NCBI GenBank assembly: GCA_002399405.1
Contig: DHDP01000013.1
Location: 192,421-256,420, forward strand
Reading direction: 5' to 3'
From: Treponema sp. UBA4873
Lineage (GTDB): Bacteria; Spirochaetota; Spirochaetia; Treponematales; Treponemataceae
Length of the DNA stretch: 64,000 nt
Part shown: positions 42,342-50,084 of the stretch, piece after piece
How the letters are laid out: each line of letters opens with the position of its first letter
Numbering within the stretch: the stretch's first letter is position 1
Translations under genes and position numbers: made by a program
Notes under the pieces: generated by a model
What the model was told of the DNA's origin: nothing
What the model saw: only the letters and a program-made list of their open reading frames with translations
Database searches by the model: none

Positions 42342-42704
42342 ATGTATAAGGTTGCGGTTGCGACGAGCGACGGTAAAAACGTCGACACGCATTTCGGACA
42401 CGCGGAGGACTTTACGATCTTCACCGTTGAAGACGACGGGTCCTTCAGGGAAACGGAACGACGGAAAGCCGTTCCAGCGTGCGGAGGGGAATGCGAAGCG
42501 GATTCGATGGAACAGGCTGCGGAAAATCTGAAGGACGTGGAGTATGTACTCGTCGCGCGCATCGGACCGAACGCAGTAAAGACACTCGCCCGACGCGGCA
42601 TCACCGCGTTCGACGTCGTCATGAGCGTGGGAGAGGCGATTAACAGGATTCATATATACCGCACGAAAACTGCGCCGAAGATTGTGCAGCATACATGCAA
42701 ATAG
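42342..42704 (+). CDS. NifX/NafY-type dinitrogenase cofactor-binding protein
   Basis: A 120-residue single-domain protein of the NifX/NafY/VnfX (Nitro_FeMo-Co) family: VAVATSDGKNVDTHFGHAEDFTIF at the start, a central ACGGECEADS Cys cluster and DVEYVLVARIGPNAVKTLARRGI. The family binds and carries NifB-co or FeMo-co precursors. The ATG at 42342 has GGAGGAG seven bases upstream and the gene ends 8 bp before the NifD-like start. It would hand the NifB product to the NifD-like subunit. Confidence 0.88.
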   Translation: MYKVAVATSDGKNVDTHFGHAEDFTIFTVEDDGSFRETERRKAVPACGGECEADSMEQAAENLKDVEYVLVARIGPNAVKTLARRGITAFDVVMSVGEAINRIHIYRTKTAPKIVQHTCK

Positions 42705-42712
42705 GAGGAGAT

Positions 42713-44197
42713 ATGCCATTCAACTTTAACAATTCAAACGTGGGCCCGCGCGAGACGCGCCTCGGCTCAATCACCGGATATGCGGGAGATCTGGAAAATC
42801 TCGTGTACTGCTCGCACAACGGTTCGCTTAAAAACAAGGAACGCTGTTTCAGCCAGTCAAGCTCCTGTCTGTCTGGCTGCGCGCTCAGCCAGCTTCTCGG
42901 TATCCGCAACATCGCGATTATTTATCATGCACCGTCGGGTTGTGCCACTATCGCGGAAGGAGCGAACATTACGCTTGGTCAACTGGCTGCACGAATCAAC
43001 AAGACAACCAATTCGGTTGTTGTCAGCACGGACCTTGATGAGAACGATACCGTTTTCGGAGCGATAGAATCTTTAAGAAAAATTATTAAGCACACGTACG
43101 ACACGTATCATCCTGACGCGATGTTCGTATCTTCATCGTGCGTGAGCGGAGTCATCGGGGAAAATATAGACGACCTTTCGGAGGAACTTAAAGACGAATA
43201 CCCTGTTCCCGTCATTCCGGTTCATTGCGAAGGGTTCAAATCGCGCATATGGGCTTCGGGATTCGATATCAGCGACCACGCCGTTATGCAGGGGATTGTT
43301 AAACCGCCGAAGGGAAAACGTCCTGTAATCAATTTCAAGAACTTCTTTGAGAGCGCCCGTCCGCAGATTACAAAATTATTTGCCGAATTCGGCGTTGCTC
43401 CGCAGTTCTTGTATTTGAATTCGACGGTTGAAGAATTATCTCATATTTCAGAATCGCTTGCCACCGTATGTATCTGCGGTACGCTCGGTACGTATCTCGG
43501 AAACGCTCTTGAAGAAAAATACGGCGTCCCGTACGTCCGCACAATCAATCCGAACGGCATTGCAGGTTTTGAAACATGGCTGCGGAAAATAGGCGAAACT
43601 ATCGGTAAACAGAAAGAAGTCGAAGCCTATATTGAAAAACAGCGTGCCGTCTATATTCCGCAGATTGAAGAAGTCAAAAAGGAATTACGCGGTCTGCGCT
43701 GTGTCATCGGCATGGGCCCCGGATACACGTATGAAGTCACGCGCGTTCTGCAGGAACTCGGAATGGAAGTCGTCTGGGCGCTCGCCTGGCATTACGACTA
43801 CAAATACGACAACGGTCAGGTACCGCCGGCCCTGGACTATCTGCAGAAAACGGCGCCGAAAGACATGAAACTTTCGATTTCCGACCAGCAGAATTACGAG
43901 GTTATGAACATTCTGAACCGGTATAAGCCCGACTTGTACTTCAGCCGTCATCCCGGTTCCACCGTCTGGGCAATCAAGCAGGGATACGCCGCGCTGTTCG
44001 TCGCCGACGAGTATATGATTTTCGGCTACGAAGGAACGCTCAGCTTTGCAAAGACGATTCTCGACACGATAAAGAACCGCAGTTTCGAAAAAAACCTCGC
44101 GTCCCGCATAAAACTGCCGTACACGAAATGGTGGTACGAGCAAAACATCGATAAGTTTATGACCATCAGCCAGACAACGAACGGAACAAACAACTAA
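42713..44197 (+). CDS. Nitrogenase-like alpha-type (NifD-like) subunit, set 2
   Basis: A 494-residue nitrogenase component 1-like protein that starts MPFNFNNSNVGPRETRLGSI. P-cluster-type Cys fall at 52, 77 (YHAPSGCATIAEG) and 143 (SSSCVSGVIGE), with extra Cys at 33, 45 and 56. Cys253/255 (ATVCICGTLG before EEKYGVPY) lies where NifD has FeMo-co ligand Cys275. By hand alignment the NifD His442 position is Phe in LFVADEYMIFGYEG, so that cofactor ligand appears lost. ATG follows AGGAGGAGAT. It is followed 15 bp later by the beta-type gene. Probably a thioether/sulfur reductase subunit. Confidence 0.85.
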   Translation: MPFNFNNSNVGPRETRLGSITGYAGDLENLVYCSHNGSLKNKERCFSQSSSCLSGCALSQLLGIRNIAIIYHAPSGCATIAEGANITLGQLAARINKTTNSVVVSTDLDENDTVFGAIESLRKIIKHTYDTYHPDAMFVSSSCVSGVIGENIDDLSEELKDEYPVPVIPVHCEGFKSRIWASGFDISDHAVMQGIVKPPKGKRPVINFKNFFESARPQITKLFAEFGVAPQFLYLNSTVEELSHISESLATVCICGTLGTYLGNALEEKYGVPYVRTINPNGIAGFETWLRKIGETIGKQKEVEAYIEKQRAVYIPQIEEVKKELRGLRCVIGMGPGYTYEVTRVLQELGMEVVWALAWHYDYKYDNGQVPPALDYLQKTAPKDMKLSISDQQNYEVMNILNRYKPDLYFSRHPGSTVWAIKQGYAALFVADEYMIFGYEGTLSFAKTILDTIKNRSFEKNLASRIKLPYTKWWYEQNIDKFMTISQTTNGTNN

Positions 44198-44212
44198 CAG
44201 GAGAGCTTACTT

Positions 44213-45520
44213 ATGGCAAAAATACTTGATCAGCCGCGGTATAAATGCGCACTTGCAGCGATGCAGACAGTTCAGTCCATACCCGGCGCTATTCCGATTC
44301 TCCACGCCGGCCCCGGCTGTGCGGCGAAACTGAACGACAACAACGGGACGAGCGGACAATATTCCGCGAATATTTTTCCGTGTACATCGATCAGTGAAAA
44401 GGAAGTCGTATTCGGAGGAGCTGATAAGCTCCGGAATACAATACGCAATGCACTCAGAGTAATCGACGCCGATATGTTCGTCGTGCTTTCCGGATGCACC
44501 GGTGAAATAATCGGCGACGACATTCAGGAAGTCACTCAGGAATTCAGCGACGAAGAAAAACCGGTTATCTGGGTAAAGGCCCCCGGTTTCAAAGGCAACA
44601 ATTACGTCGGGCACGACTGGGTTCTGTCCGCCATATTCAACCAGTATTTGAAAACGCCTGCGCCGGTACAAAAAACGAAAGGGCTTGTTAATTTATTCGC
44701 AGGTGTTCCGCAGCAGGATCCGTTCTGGCTCGGAAATCTGCGGGAGCTTGAAAATCTTTTACGCGCCGTAGGTCTTACTCCGAATACGATTTTCGGATTC
44801 GGACGCGGGCCGGAAAATATCAGAAAACTGCCGGAAGCCGAGTATTCCATTCTTGTCTCTCCGTGGACGGGAACAGGAAGCGCCGAATTTCTTGAAAAGA
44901 AATTCGGCATACCGCTTTTGAAATATCCTGTTCTTCCCATCGGAGCGTTTGAAACGAGCAAATTCCTTCGCGCTGTCGGGGATTTCTGCAAAATCGATAA
45001 AAACAACATCGAGGAAGTCATAAAGAAAAAAGAGGAAGAATATTATTACTACATTGAACGGTTTGCCGACACGTTTCTCGAAACGCGCATTATGGGAAAA
45101 AGATTCACCGTCGTCTCCGACGCGCAGTACGCGCTTGCAGTAACGAAATTTCTCGTAAACGATCTGGGGCAATTCCCCGAAACGCAGTTCATCACCGACG
45201 ACACGCCCGAAGAATACCGGGATGCAATCAGGGCACAATTCCGCGACTTAAACTACGGAATTCAGGCCGACGTCGAATGGAACACTGACGGCCACGACAT
45301 CGACACCAAAATCCGCGGGATGGATTTCGCGGGAACTCCGCTCATTGTCGGAAGCAACTGGGAAGAAAAGATAGCCAGACAGCTCGGCGCGCATTTCATC
45401 AATATTTCATATCCGATGATTGACCGGCTCGTCATCAACAGCAGCGTCGCGGGATATTCCGGCGGATTGAAACTGCTGGAGGATATTTACACTGCGGCAC
45501 TTGGCAGACTCTCTCTCTAG
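44213..45520 (+). CDS. Nitrogenase-like beta-type (NifK-like) subunit, set 2
   Basis: A 435-residue NifK/N-family protein without the long NifK N-terminus. P-cluster-type Cys are at 12 (YKCALAA), 36 (HAGPGCAAK) and 95 (LSGCTGEIIGDD), close to NifK spacing. It also has PCTSISEKEVVFGGADKLR, a segment shared with the set 1 beta subunit. It pairs with the preceding alpha-type subunit and ends 47 bp before a Cys/Met PLP enzyme gene in the same direction. That order fits release of a thiol by the reductase and its capture by the PLP enzyme. Confidence 0.85.
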   Translation: MAKILDQPRYKCALAAMQTVQSIPGAIPILHAGPGCAAKLNDNNGTSGQYSANIFPCTSISEKEVVFGGADKLRNTIRNALRVIDADMFVVLSGCTGEIIGDDIQEVTQEFSDEEKPVIWVKAPGFKGNNYVGHDWVLSAIFNQYLKTPAPVQKTKGLVNLFAGVPQQDPFWLGNLRELENLLRAVGLTPNTIFGFGRGPENIRKLPEAEYSILVSPWTGTGSAEFLEKKFGIPLLKYPVLPIGAFETSKFLRAVGDFCKIDKNNIEEVIKKKEEEYYYYIERFADTFLETRIMGKRFTVVSDAQYALAVTKFLVNDLGQFPETQFITDDTPEEYRDAIRAQFRDLNYGIQADVEWNTDGHDIDTKIRGMDFAGTPLIVGSNWEEKIARQLGAHFINISYPMIDRLVINSSVAGYSGGLKLLEDIYTAALGRLSL

Positions 45521-45567
45521 TAATAGGATAACAATTCGGAGAGTAACGATTATTTTTAGAGGTGATT

Positions 45568-46731
45568 ATGAATTATTCCATTAGAACTACATGCGTCGCG
45601 GGCAACCCTGAATATAAGCCGCGCGACAACACAGGGTGTATAAGCATTCCCGTTTACCAGTCGGCGACATTCGCACATCCGTCTCTCGGAGAGAGCACGG
45701 GATATGATTATTCGCGTCTTGAAAATCCGACGCGTGAATATGCGGAACAGGTTGTGGCGGCTCTCGACCACGTAAAATACGGATTCGCCTTTTCCAGCGG
45801 AATGGCGGCGGTTACCGCCGTATTCGACACGTTCGAAACCGGCAGCAGTATTGTTTCCTCGGACGATCTTTACGGCGGTTCCATCCGCCTGTTCGATTCA
45901 ATCGAAAAGCGCAACGGCATCACGTTAAAATACACGGATACGTCTGACATCGGCAACGTAGAGAAGGCGCTCGACGACGCGGGCCGCAGCGGACATCATG
46001 CGGCAGCCGTATATATAGAAACTCCCAGCAACCCCACTATGCTCATCACCGACATCCGTAAGACAGCGGAGCTTGCGCATAAGCACAACGCACTCCTCAT
46101 TGTCGACAACACGTTCCTCACTCCGTATTTCCAGCAGCCGTTCGAACTCGGCGCCGACATCGTGATTCAGAGCGGAACAAAATTCCTCTGCGGCCACAAC
46201 GATACGCTCGCCGGTTTTATTACGACCGACGACGATACACTCGCGGAAAAAATTTCCTTTGTGAGCAAAACGACGGGAGCGGGACTTTCACCGTTCGACA
46301 GTTTCCTCACCGTGCGCGGCATCAAAACGCTGGCTGTCCGCATGGAAGCCCAGCAGAAAAACGCGCAGGAAATAGTAGCGTGGCTTTCGATTCATCCCGA
46401 TATAAAAAAAGTACTCTACCCCGGGCTCACGAATCATCCCGGTTACGAAGTAAACAAATCACAGACGACGGGAAGCGGCAGCATGATGTCGTTTTATGTC
46501 GATACAGTCGAACGCGCGGAACGTGTACTCGGCCGCGTAAAACTGATCCGCTTTGCGGAAAGCCTCGGAGGCGTCGACAGCCTTATCACCTATCCGATGA
46601 CTCAGACTCACGCCGACGTTCCCGAAGAAGACCGGCTTCGCAAAGGTATAGACGGCAGGCTCCTGCGCCTTTCCGTCGGCATAGAAGACAGCCGCGATCT
46701 TATCGCGGATCTTGCTCAGGCACTGAACTGA
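45568..46731 (+). CDS. Cys/Met metabolism PLP enzyme (cystathionine synthase/lyase or sulfhydrylase)
   Basis: A 387-residue fold-type I PLP enzyme with YDYSRLENPTREYAEQ, FSSGMAAV, the PLP Asp in LIVDNTFLTPYFQQP and the Schiff-base Lys in IQSGTKFLCGHND (usual family text SATKYLGGHSD). The C-terminal ITYPMTQTHADVP is typical of cystathionine gamma-synthase/lyase types. O-acetylhomoserine sulfhydrylases that use methanethiol belong to the same superfamily. I start at the ATG at 45568, 5 bases after AGAGG; a GTG 6 bp upstream is also possible. It directly follows the NifDK-like pair. Confidence 0.9.
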   Translation: MNYSIRTTCVAGNPEYKPRDNTGCISIPVYQSATFAHPSLGESTGYDYSRLENPTREYAEQVVAALDHVKYGFAFSSGMAAVTAVFDTFETGSSIVSSDDLYGGSIRLFDSIEKRNGITLKYTDTSDIGNVEKALDDAGRSGHHAAAVYIETPSNPTMLITDIRKTAELAHKHNALLIVDNTFLTPYFQQPFELGADIVIQSGTKFLCGHNDTLAGFITTDDDTLAEKISFVSKTTGAGLSPFDSFLTVRGIKTLAVRMEAQQKNAQEIVAWLSIHPDIKKVLYPGLTNHPGYEVNKSQTTGSGSMMSFYVDTVERAERVLGRVKLIRFAESLGGVDSLITYPMTQTHADVPEEDRLRKGIDGRLLRLSVGIEDSRDLIADLAQALN

Positions 46732-46793
46732 AGAAGCACCCCGGAACAAACTCCGGGATGAAGCCACATCATCCAAACAACACAGGATACTCT

Positions 46794-47969
46794 ATGACAT
46801 ACGATTTCGACACTATCACCGACAGAAAAGATACGGACTGTCTCAAATACGACTTCACGTCGGAACGTCACGTTCCCGAAGACGTGCATTCATACTGGAT
46901 TGCCGACATGGATTTCCCGACGGCGCCGGCAATAACCGAAGCGATTATTAAGCGCGCACAGCACGGCATATTCGGCTACACCGACGTAAAAAATCATTAT
47001 TACGAAGCAGTCGCGTCCTGGTACACGACGCGGTTCGGATACACGCCCGCACGCAGCAGTCTCGTCGTTACGCCGGGCGTCGTGTTCGCTCTCTGCGCGG
47101 CGATATACGCATATACACAGCCCGGCGACGGCGTGCTTCTCCAGAATCCCGTGTACTACCCTTTCAGCGAATCGATTATCGCGCAGGGACGCACGCTCGT
47201 CGACAATCCGCTCGTCAACAACAGCGGTCATTACGAAATAGATTTCGACGACTTCGAGCAGAAAATAATTTCAGGCAACGTAAAACTCTTTCTTCTCTGC
47301 AGCCCGCACAATCCCGTCGGACGAGTCTGGAAGCGGAGCGAACTTGAGCGCATGGCGGACATATGTCTGCATCACAACGTAAAAATATTTTCCGACGAAA
47401 TCCACAGCGACTTCGTGTTCGAGCCGAACAAACACACTGCACTGCCCCTGCTTTCAAAAGAGATAGAAAACAATACAATATGGGCGACAGCGCCGACAAA
47501 AACATTCAATCTCGCGGGACTGCAGGTGTCGGACATTTTCATAGCGGACCGTACGATGAACAGAGCGTTCAGAAACGCGCTCGACGCGTTCGGCTACAGC
47601 CAGAAAAACACGCTCGGACTCACCGCCTCCGAAGCCGCATATAGTTCAGGCGGAGAATGGTTCGATCAGCTCAAAGTATATATCGAAAAAAACATAGAAC
47701 GCACCATTTCCTACCTCGCCGCACACGAACCGCGGATCAAGGTCAGCAAACCCGAAGGAACGTATCTCGTGTGGCTCGACTGCCGCCCGCTCGGTTTTCC
47801 GACGGAAAAACTCGACGATATAATCACGAACAAAGCAAAACTGTGGCTCGACAGCGGCCGCGTTTTCGGCGCAGAAGGAAACGGATTCCAGCGCATCAAC
47901 GCCGCGTGTCCGTGGTCGTATCTCGAAGAAGGCCTGGAGCGGCTGTGCGGAGAACTTAACAAGAGTTAA
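46794..47969 (+). CDS. MalY/PatB-type cystathionine beta-lyase / aminotransferase
   Basis: A 391-residue class I aminotransferase-fold protein of the MalY/PatB C-S lyase type. It has SYWIADMDFPTAPAITEAI near the start, LLCSPHNPVGRVW, FSDEIHSDFVF and the PLP Lys in ATAPTKTFNLAGLQ. Members split cystathionine or S-alkyl-cysteines to thiol, pyruvate and ammonia. The ATG at 46794 follows AGGAT. The CCCGGA/TCCGGG hairpin at 46740-46757 separates it from the previous gene. It completes a set of genes for moving sulfur between C-S compounds. Confidence 0.9.
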   Translation: MTYDFDTITDRKDTDCLKYDFTSERHVPEDVHSYWIADMDFPTAPAITEAIIKRAQHGIFGYTDVKNHYYEAVASWYTTRFGYTPARSSLVVTPGVVFALCAAIYAYTQPGDGVLLQNPVYYPFSESIIAQGRTLVDNPLVNNSGHYEIDFDDFEQKIISGNVKLFLLCSPHNPVGRVWKRSELERMADICLHHNVKIFSDEIHSDFVFEPNKHTALPLLSKEIENNTIWATAPTKTFNLAGLQVSDIFIADRTMNRAFRNALDAFGYSQKNTLGLTASEAAYSSGGEWFDQLKVYIEKNIERTISYLAAHEPRIKVSKPEGTYLVWLDCRPLGFPTEKLDDIITNKAKLWLDSGRVFGAEGNGFQRINAACPWSYLEEGLERLCGELNKS

Positions 47970-48006
47970 GCAAAGATATCTGATACGTCAATTCTTCTTG
48001 CGGGTT

Positions 48007-49359
48007 CTACATCTCCGCATATGTTTTTATCTTTCTGAAATAAAAAGCATAAAGGATAACCGCAAGGAACGATGAAACGATATCGGAAACCGGCTGTGTC
48101 CAGACGAGTCCGTTCAGTCCGGCGATTTTATTCAGGACGAACACAAGCGGAATAAAAATAATTCCCTGCCGGCTTATGGAAAGAATAAGAGACGGTACCG
48201 CCGCACCAAGAGCCTGAAGCGTATTCGTGAGCATGAACAGCAGGCCGAATATCGGACCCGAAACAAGCAGTACTTTTGCAAAATGCACGCCGTAGGAAAA
48301 AGCAGTCTGATCAGTAAGAAAAGCACGGACTATCTGATTGCAGCAGAAAAAACATACTGCCGTCAGTAAAATGGAAAGCACGGTCGATGTGATGAGAGAA
48401 AAACCGAACATACTTCTGAACCGTTTCCAGTTCTTTTCGCCCGCAGCGTATCCTAACAGAGGCTGTACTCCCTGCGCAAATCCGATGATGAACATGACAA
48501 GAATCATGTTTACTTTCATCGCCACGCCGATTCCGGCGATTGCCATGTCGCCGTATACGGACATAAGCTTGTTGAGGATAATGCAGGATATGTTCATAAG
48601 CAGCGTATTGAGCGAGGCCGGGACCCCTATAAAAATTATGCCGGAAAAGATTCCGTTTCCCGCTCTGCATTCTTTCGGCGAGATGGAAAGCATCGATTTC
48701 CCGCGGAGAAAAAAGACGATGTAATACAATGCACCGCATATGTTGCCTATAACGGTTGTAACCGCGGCACCGGCTACTCCCATGTTCATCCACAGAATGG
48801 CGACAGGGTCGAGAACGATGTTTACAAGATTACCGATGAGCATGCCCGCCATTGCTTCTCTGGGCCGGCCTTCTGCACGGAGTATGTTCGAGAAGGCGTT
48901 TGAAATAACAACGGCAACGGAACCGAACGAGACGATAGTCAGATAGGTCCTGACATACGGTGCAGTCCCGCTGCTCGCACCGATGAGTTTAAGAATAGGT
49001 GTCATTCCTGCCAGAAAAATGACCATGCAGACAACGCCGGAAACAACGCTGCCCCAAAAACAAAACGAGCATACAGAACGTGCATACGCTTTGTCACCCT
49101 TACCGAGCGCACGGCTTATGACCGACGTGCCGCCGATGCCGAAAAGCGTGCCTATTGCCATAAGAAACAGAAATACCGGTGTTGCGACGGAAACAGCCGC
49201 GACAAGCAGCGCGTTGTGCGTCTGTCCGATGAAAAAAGTATCCGCAAGATTATAAACAAGCACCATCAGCGAACTGATGACGGCAGGAACTGCGTTTTTT
49301 ACAACAGCCTGAGCGACAGGCATTTGTGCATACAGTTCCGCTTTGTTGGATGAATTCAT
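48007..49359 (-). CDS. MATE-family multidrug efflux transporter
   Basis: A 450-residue membrane protein with about twelve membrane segments in two repeats of six. The family text VYNLADTFFIGQ near residue 30 and GIGGTSVISRALGKGDK are typical of the MATE/NorM-DinF group. It exports cations, drugs or metabolites using a Na+ or H+ gradient. The ATG at 49359 follows AAGGAG; 18 upstream codons in frame are not supported. A perfect TGTAGC/GCTACA palindrome lies upstream, matching the operator of the divergent efflux operon, so the MarR gene at 49447 probably controls it. Confidence 0.92.
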   Translation of the reverse strand: MNSSNKAELYAQMPVAQAVVKNAVPAVISSLMVLVYNLADTFFIGQTHNALLVAAVSVATPVFLFLMAIGTLFGIGGTSVISRALGKGDKAYARSVCSFCFWGSVVSGVVCMVIFLAGMTPILKLIGASSGTAPYVRTYLTIVSFGSVAVVISNAFSNILRAEGRPREAMAGMLIGNLVNIVLDPVAILWMNMGVAGAAVTTVIGNICGALYYIVFFLRGKSMLSISPKECRAGNGIFSGIIFIGVPASLNTLLMNISCIILNKLMSVYGDMAIAGIGVAMKVNMILVMFIIGFAQGVQPLLGYAAGEKNWKRFRSMFGFSLITSTVLSILLTAVCFFCCNQIVRAFLTDQTAFSYGVHFAKVLLVSGPIFGLLFMLTNTLQALGAAVPSLILSISRQGIIFIPLVFVLNKIAGLNGLVWTQPVSDIVSSFLAVILYAFYFRKIKTYAEM

Positions 49360-49385
49360 ACGGTAGTGCTCCTTTGCAAATATAT

Positions 49386-49399
49386 TGTAGCCTGCTACA
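49386..49399. promoter_or_regulatory. MarR-type operator upstream of MATE gene
   Basis: TGTAGCCTGCTACA, an exact inverted repeat with a CT centre, 27 bp upstream of the MATE start codon. The same 14-bp form recurs at 49963-49976 and 50027-50040. Confidence 0.65.
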
Positions 49400-49446
49400 G
49401 TATAAATGTCCATATCGGAGCCGTATCAAATTTTAATAATAAGCTG

Positions 49447-49878
49447 TTATTCGGAAAGATTGTCGGCGATTCTCTTCAGCATATCCTTCAGTGCGGCAAT
49501 TTCCTGTTTCGTAAAATTTTTAGCCATAATTCTCTTCATGCTGATTTTCGACTTGTTTGTTTCTTTTAACAGTGCGAATCCTTCTTCCGTCAGGCAGACT
49601 TCCTTGGATAGCCGCCTGTTCGTCGTGATATTCGTCCTTATAAGATTTTTCTTTTCAAGACGCTTAAGAATTCCGTTTATTGTCGGGTGGGAAACATCGT
49701 AGGCGTCCTCCAGCTCTTTCTGTGTTGTTTTACCCTGCGGCTGCCCGTGAATAAAATGCAGTACCCGTACCTGGGATAAAGTCACACCGAGTGTCGAAAA
49801 ATATTCATTTCCGCTTTTTTCGAGCCGTTCAGTAATTTTCTTGAACAGCATGCCTATATCTTCCGTTTCTTCTTTCAT
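49447..49878 (-). CDS. MarR-family transcriptional regulator
   Basis: A 143-residue winged-helix regulator: helix-turn-helix KTTQKELEDAYDVSHPTINGILKRLEKKNLI followed by the wing RTNITTNRRLSKEVCLTEEG. Start at ATG 49878 behind AAGGGG; an in-frame GTG 9 bp upstream is possible. It lies between a MATE pump gene and a divergent TolC/MFP/RND operon and has a matching palindrome in front of itself and of both targets. Repression relieved by a pumped compound is the usual mode. Confidence 0.92.
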   Translation of the reverse strand: MKEETEDIGMLFKKITERLEKSGNEYFSTLGVTLSQVRVLHFIHGQPQGKTTQKELEDAYDVSHPTINGILKRLEKKNLIRTNITTNRRLSKEVCLTEEGFALLKETNKSKISMKRIMAKNFTKQEIAALKDMLKRIADNLSE

Positions 49879-49962
49879 TATTTCCACCCCTTTCCAGAAT
49901 ATCCGTCATACGGGAATAAGTCAATCGACAGCATCCGCATGCCGGATATAACACAATATTAG

Positions 49963-49976
49963 TGAAGCACGCTACA
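49963..49976. promoter_or_regulatory. MarR-type operator upstream of marR-like gene
   Basis: TGAAGCACGCTACA, an imperfect copy of the TGTAGC-N2-GCTACA palindrome, about 85 bp upstream of the regulator start and likely to give autoregulation. Confidence 0.55.
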
Positions 49977-50026
49977 GTATAAACTTGCGTTTGAGCGTAT
50001 TTTTACAGTATATTCTGCTTATCAAA

Positions 50027-50040
50027 TGTAGTTAGCTACA
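50027..50040. promoter_or_regulatory. MarR-type operator upstream of TolC-MFP-RND operon
   Basis: TGTAGTTAGCTACA, 14 bp with TGTAG/CTACA arms, 45 bp upstream of the TolC-like start and followed by CTATAT. It is the third copy in a 650-bp stretch. Confidence 0.65.
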
Positions 50041-50084
50041 CTATATGACACAGACAGCGATGATTACGTTTGAGGAGGTAAAGT

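Noticed and set aside
40017..45520. Canonical molybdenum nitrogenase for N2 fixation
   Set aside because: No nifEN, nifV, nifS, molybdate transporter or sigma-54 promoter is seen; the D/K proteins are short, set 2 lacks the cofactor His by eye, and the surroundings are entirely sulfur metabolism.
46380..46793. N-terminal extension of the MalY/PatB-type gene
   Set aside because: The frame is open upstream only because it runs antiphase through the preceding PLP gene; the extension is Arg-rich with no domain, and the ATG at 46794 has the family N-terminus.
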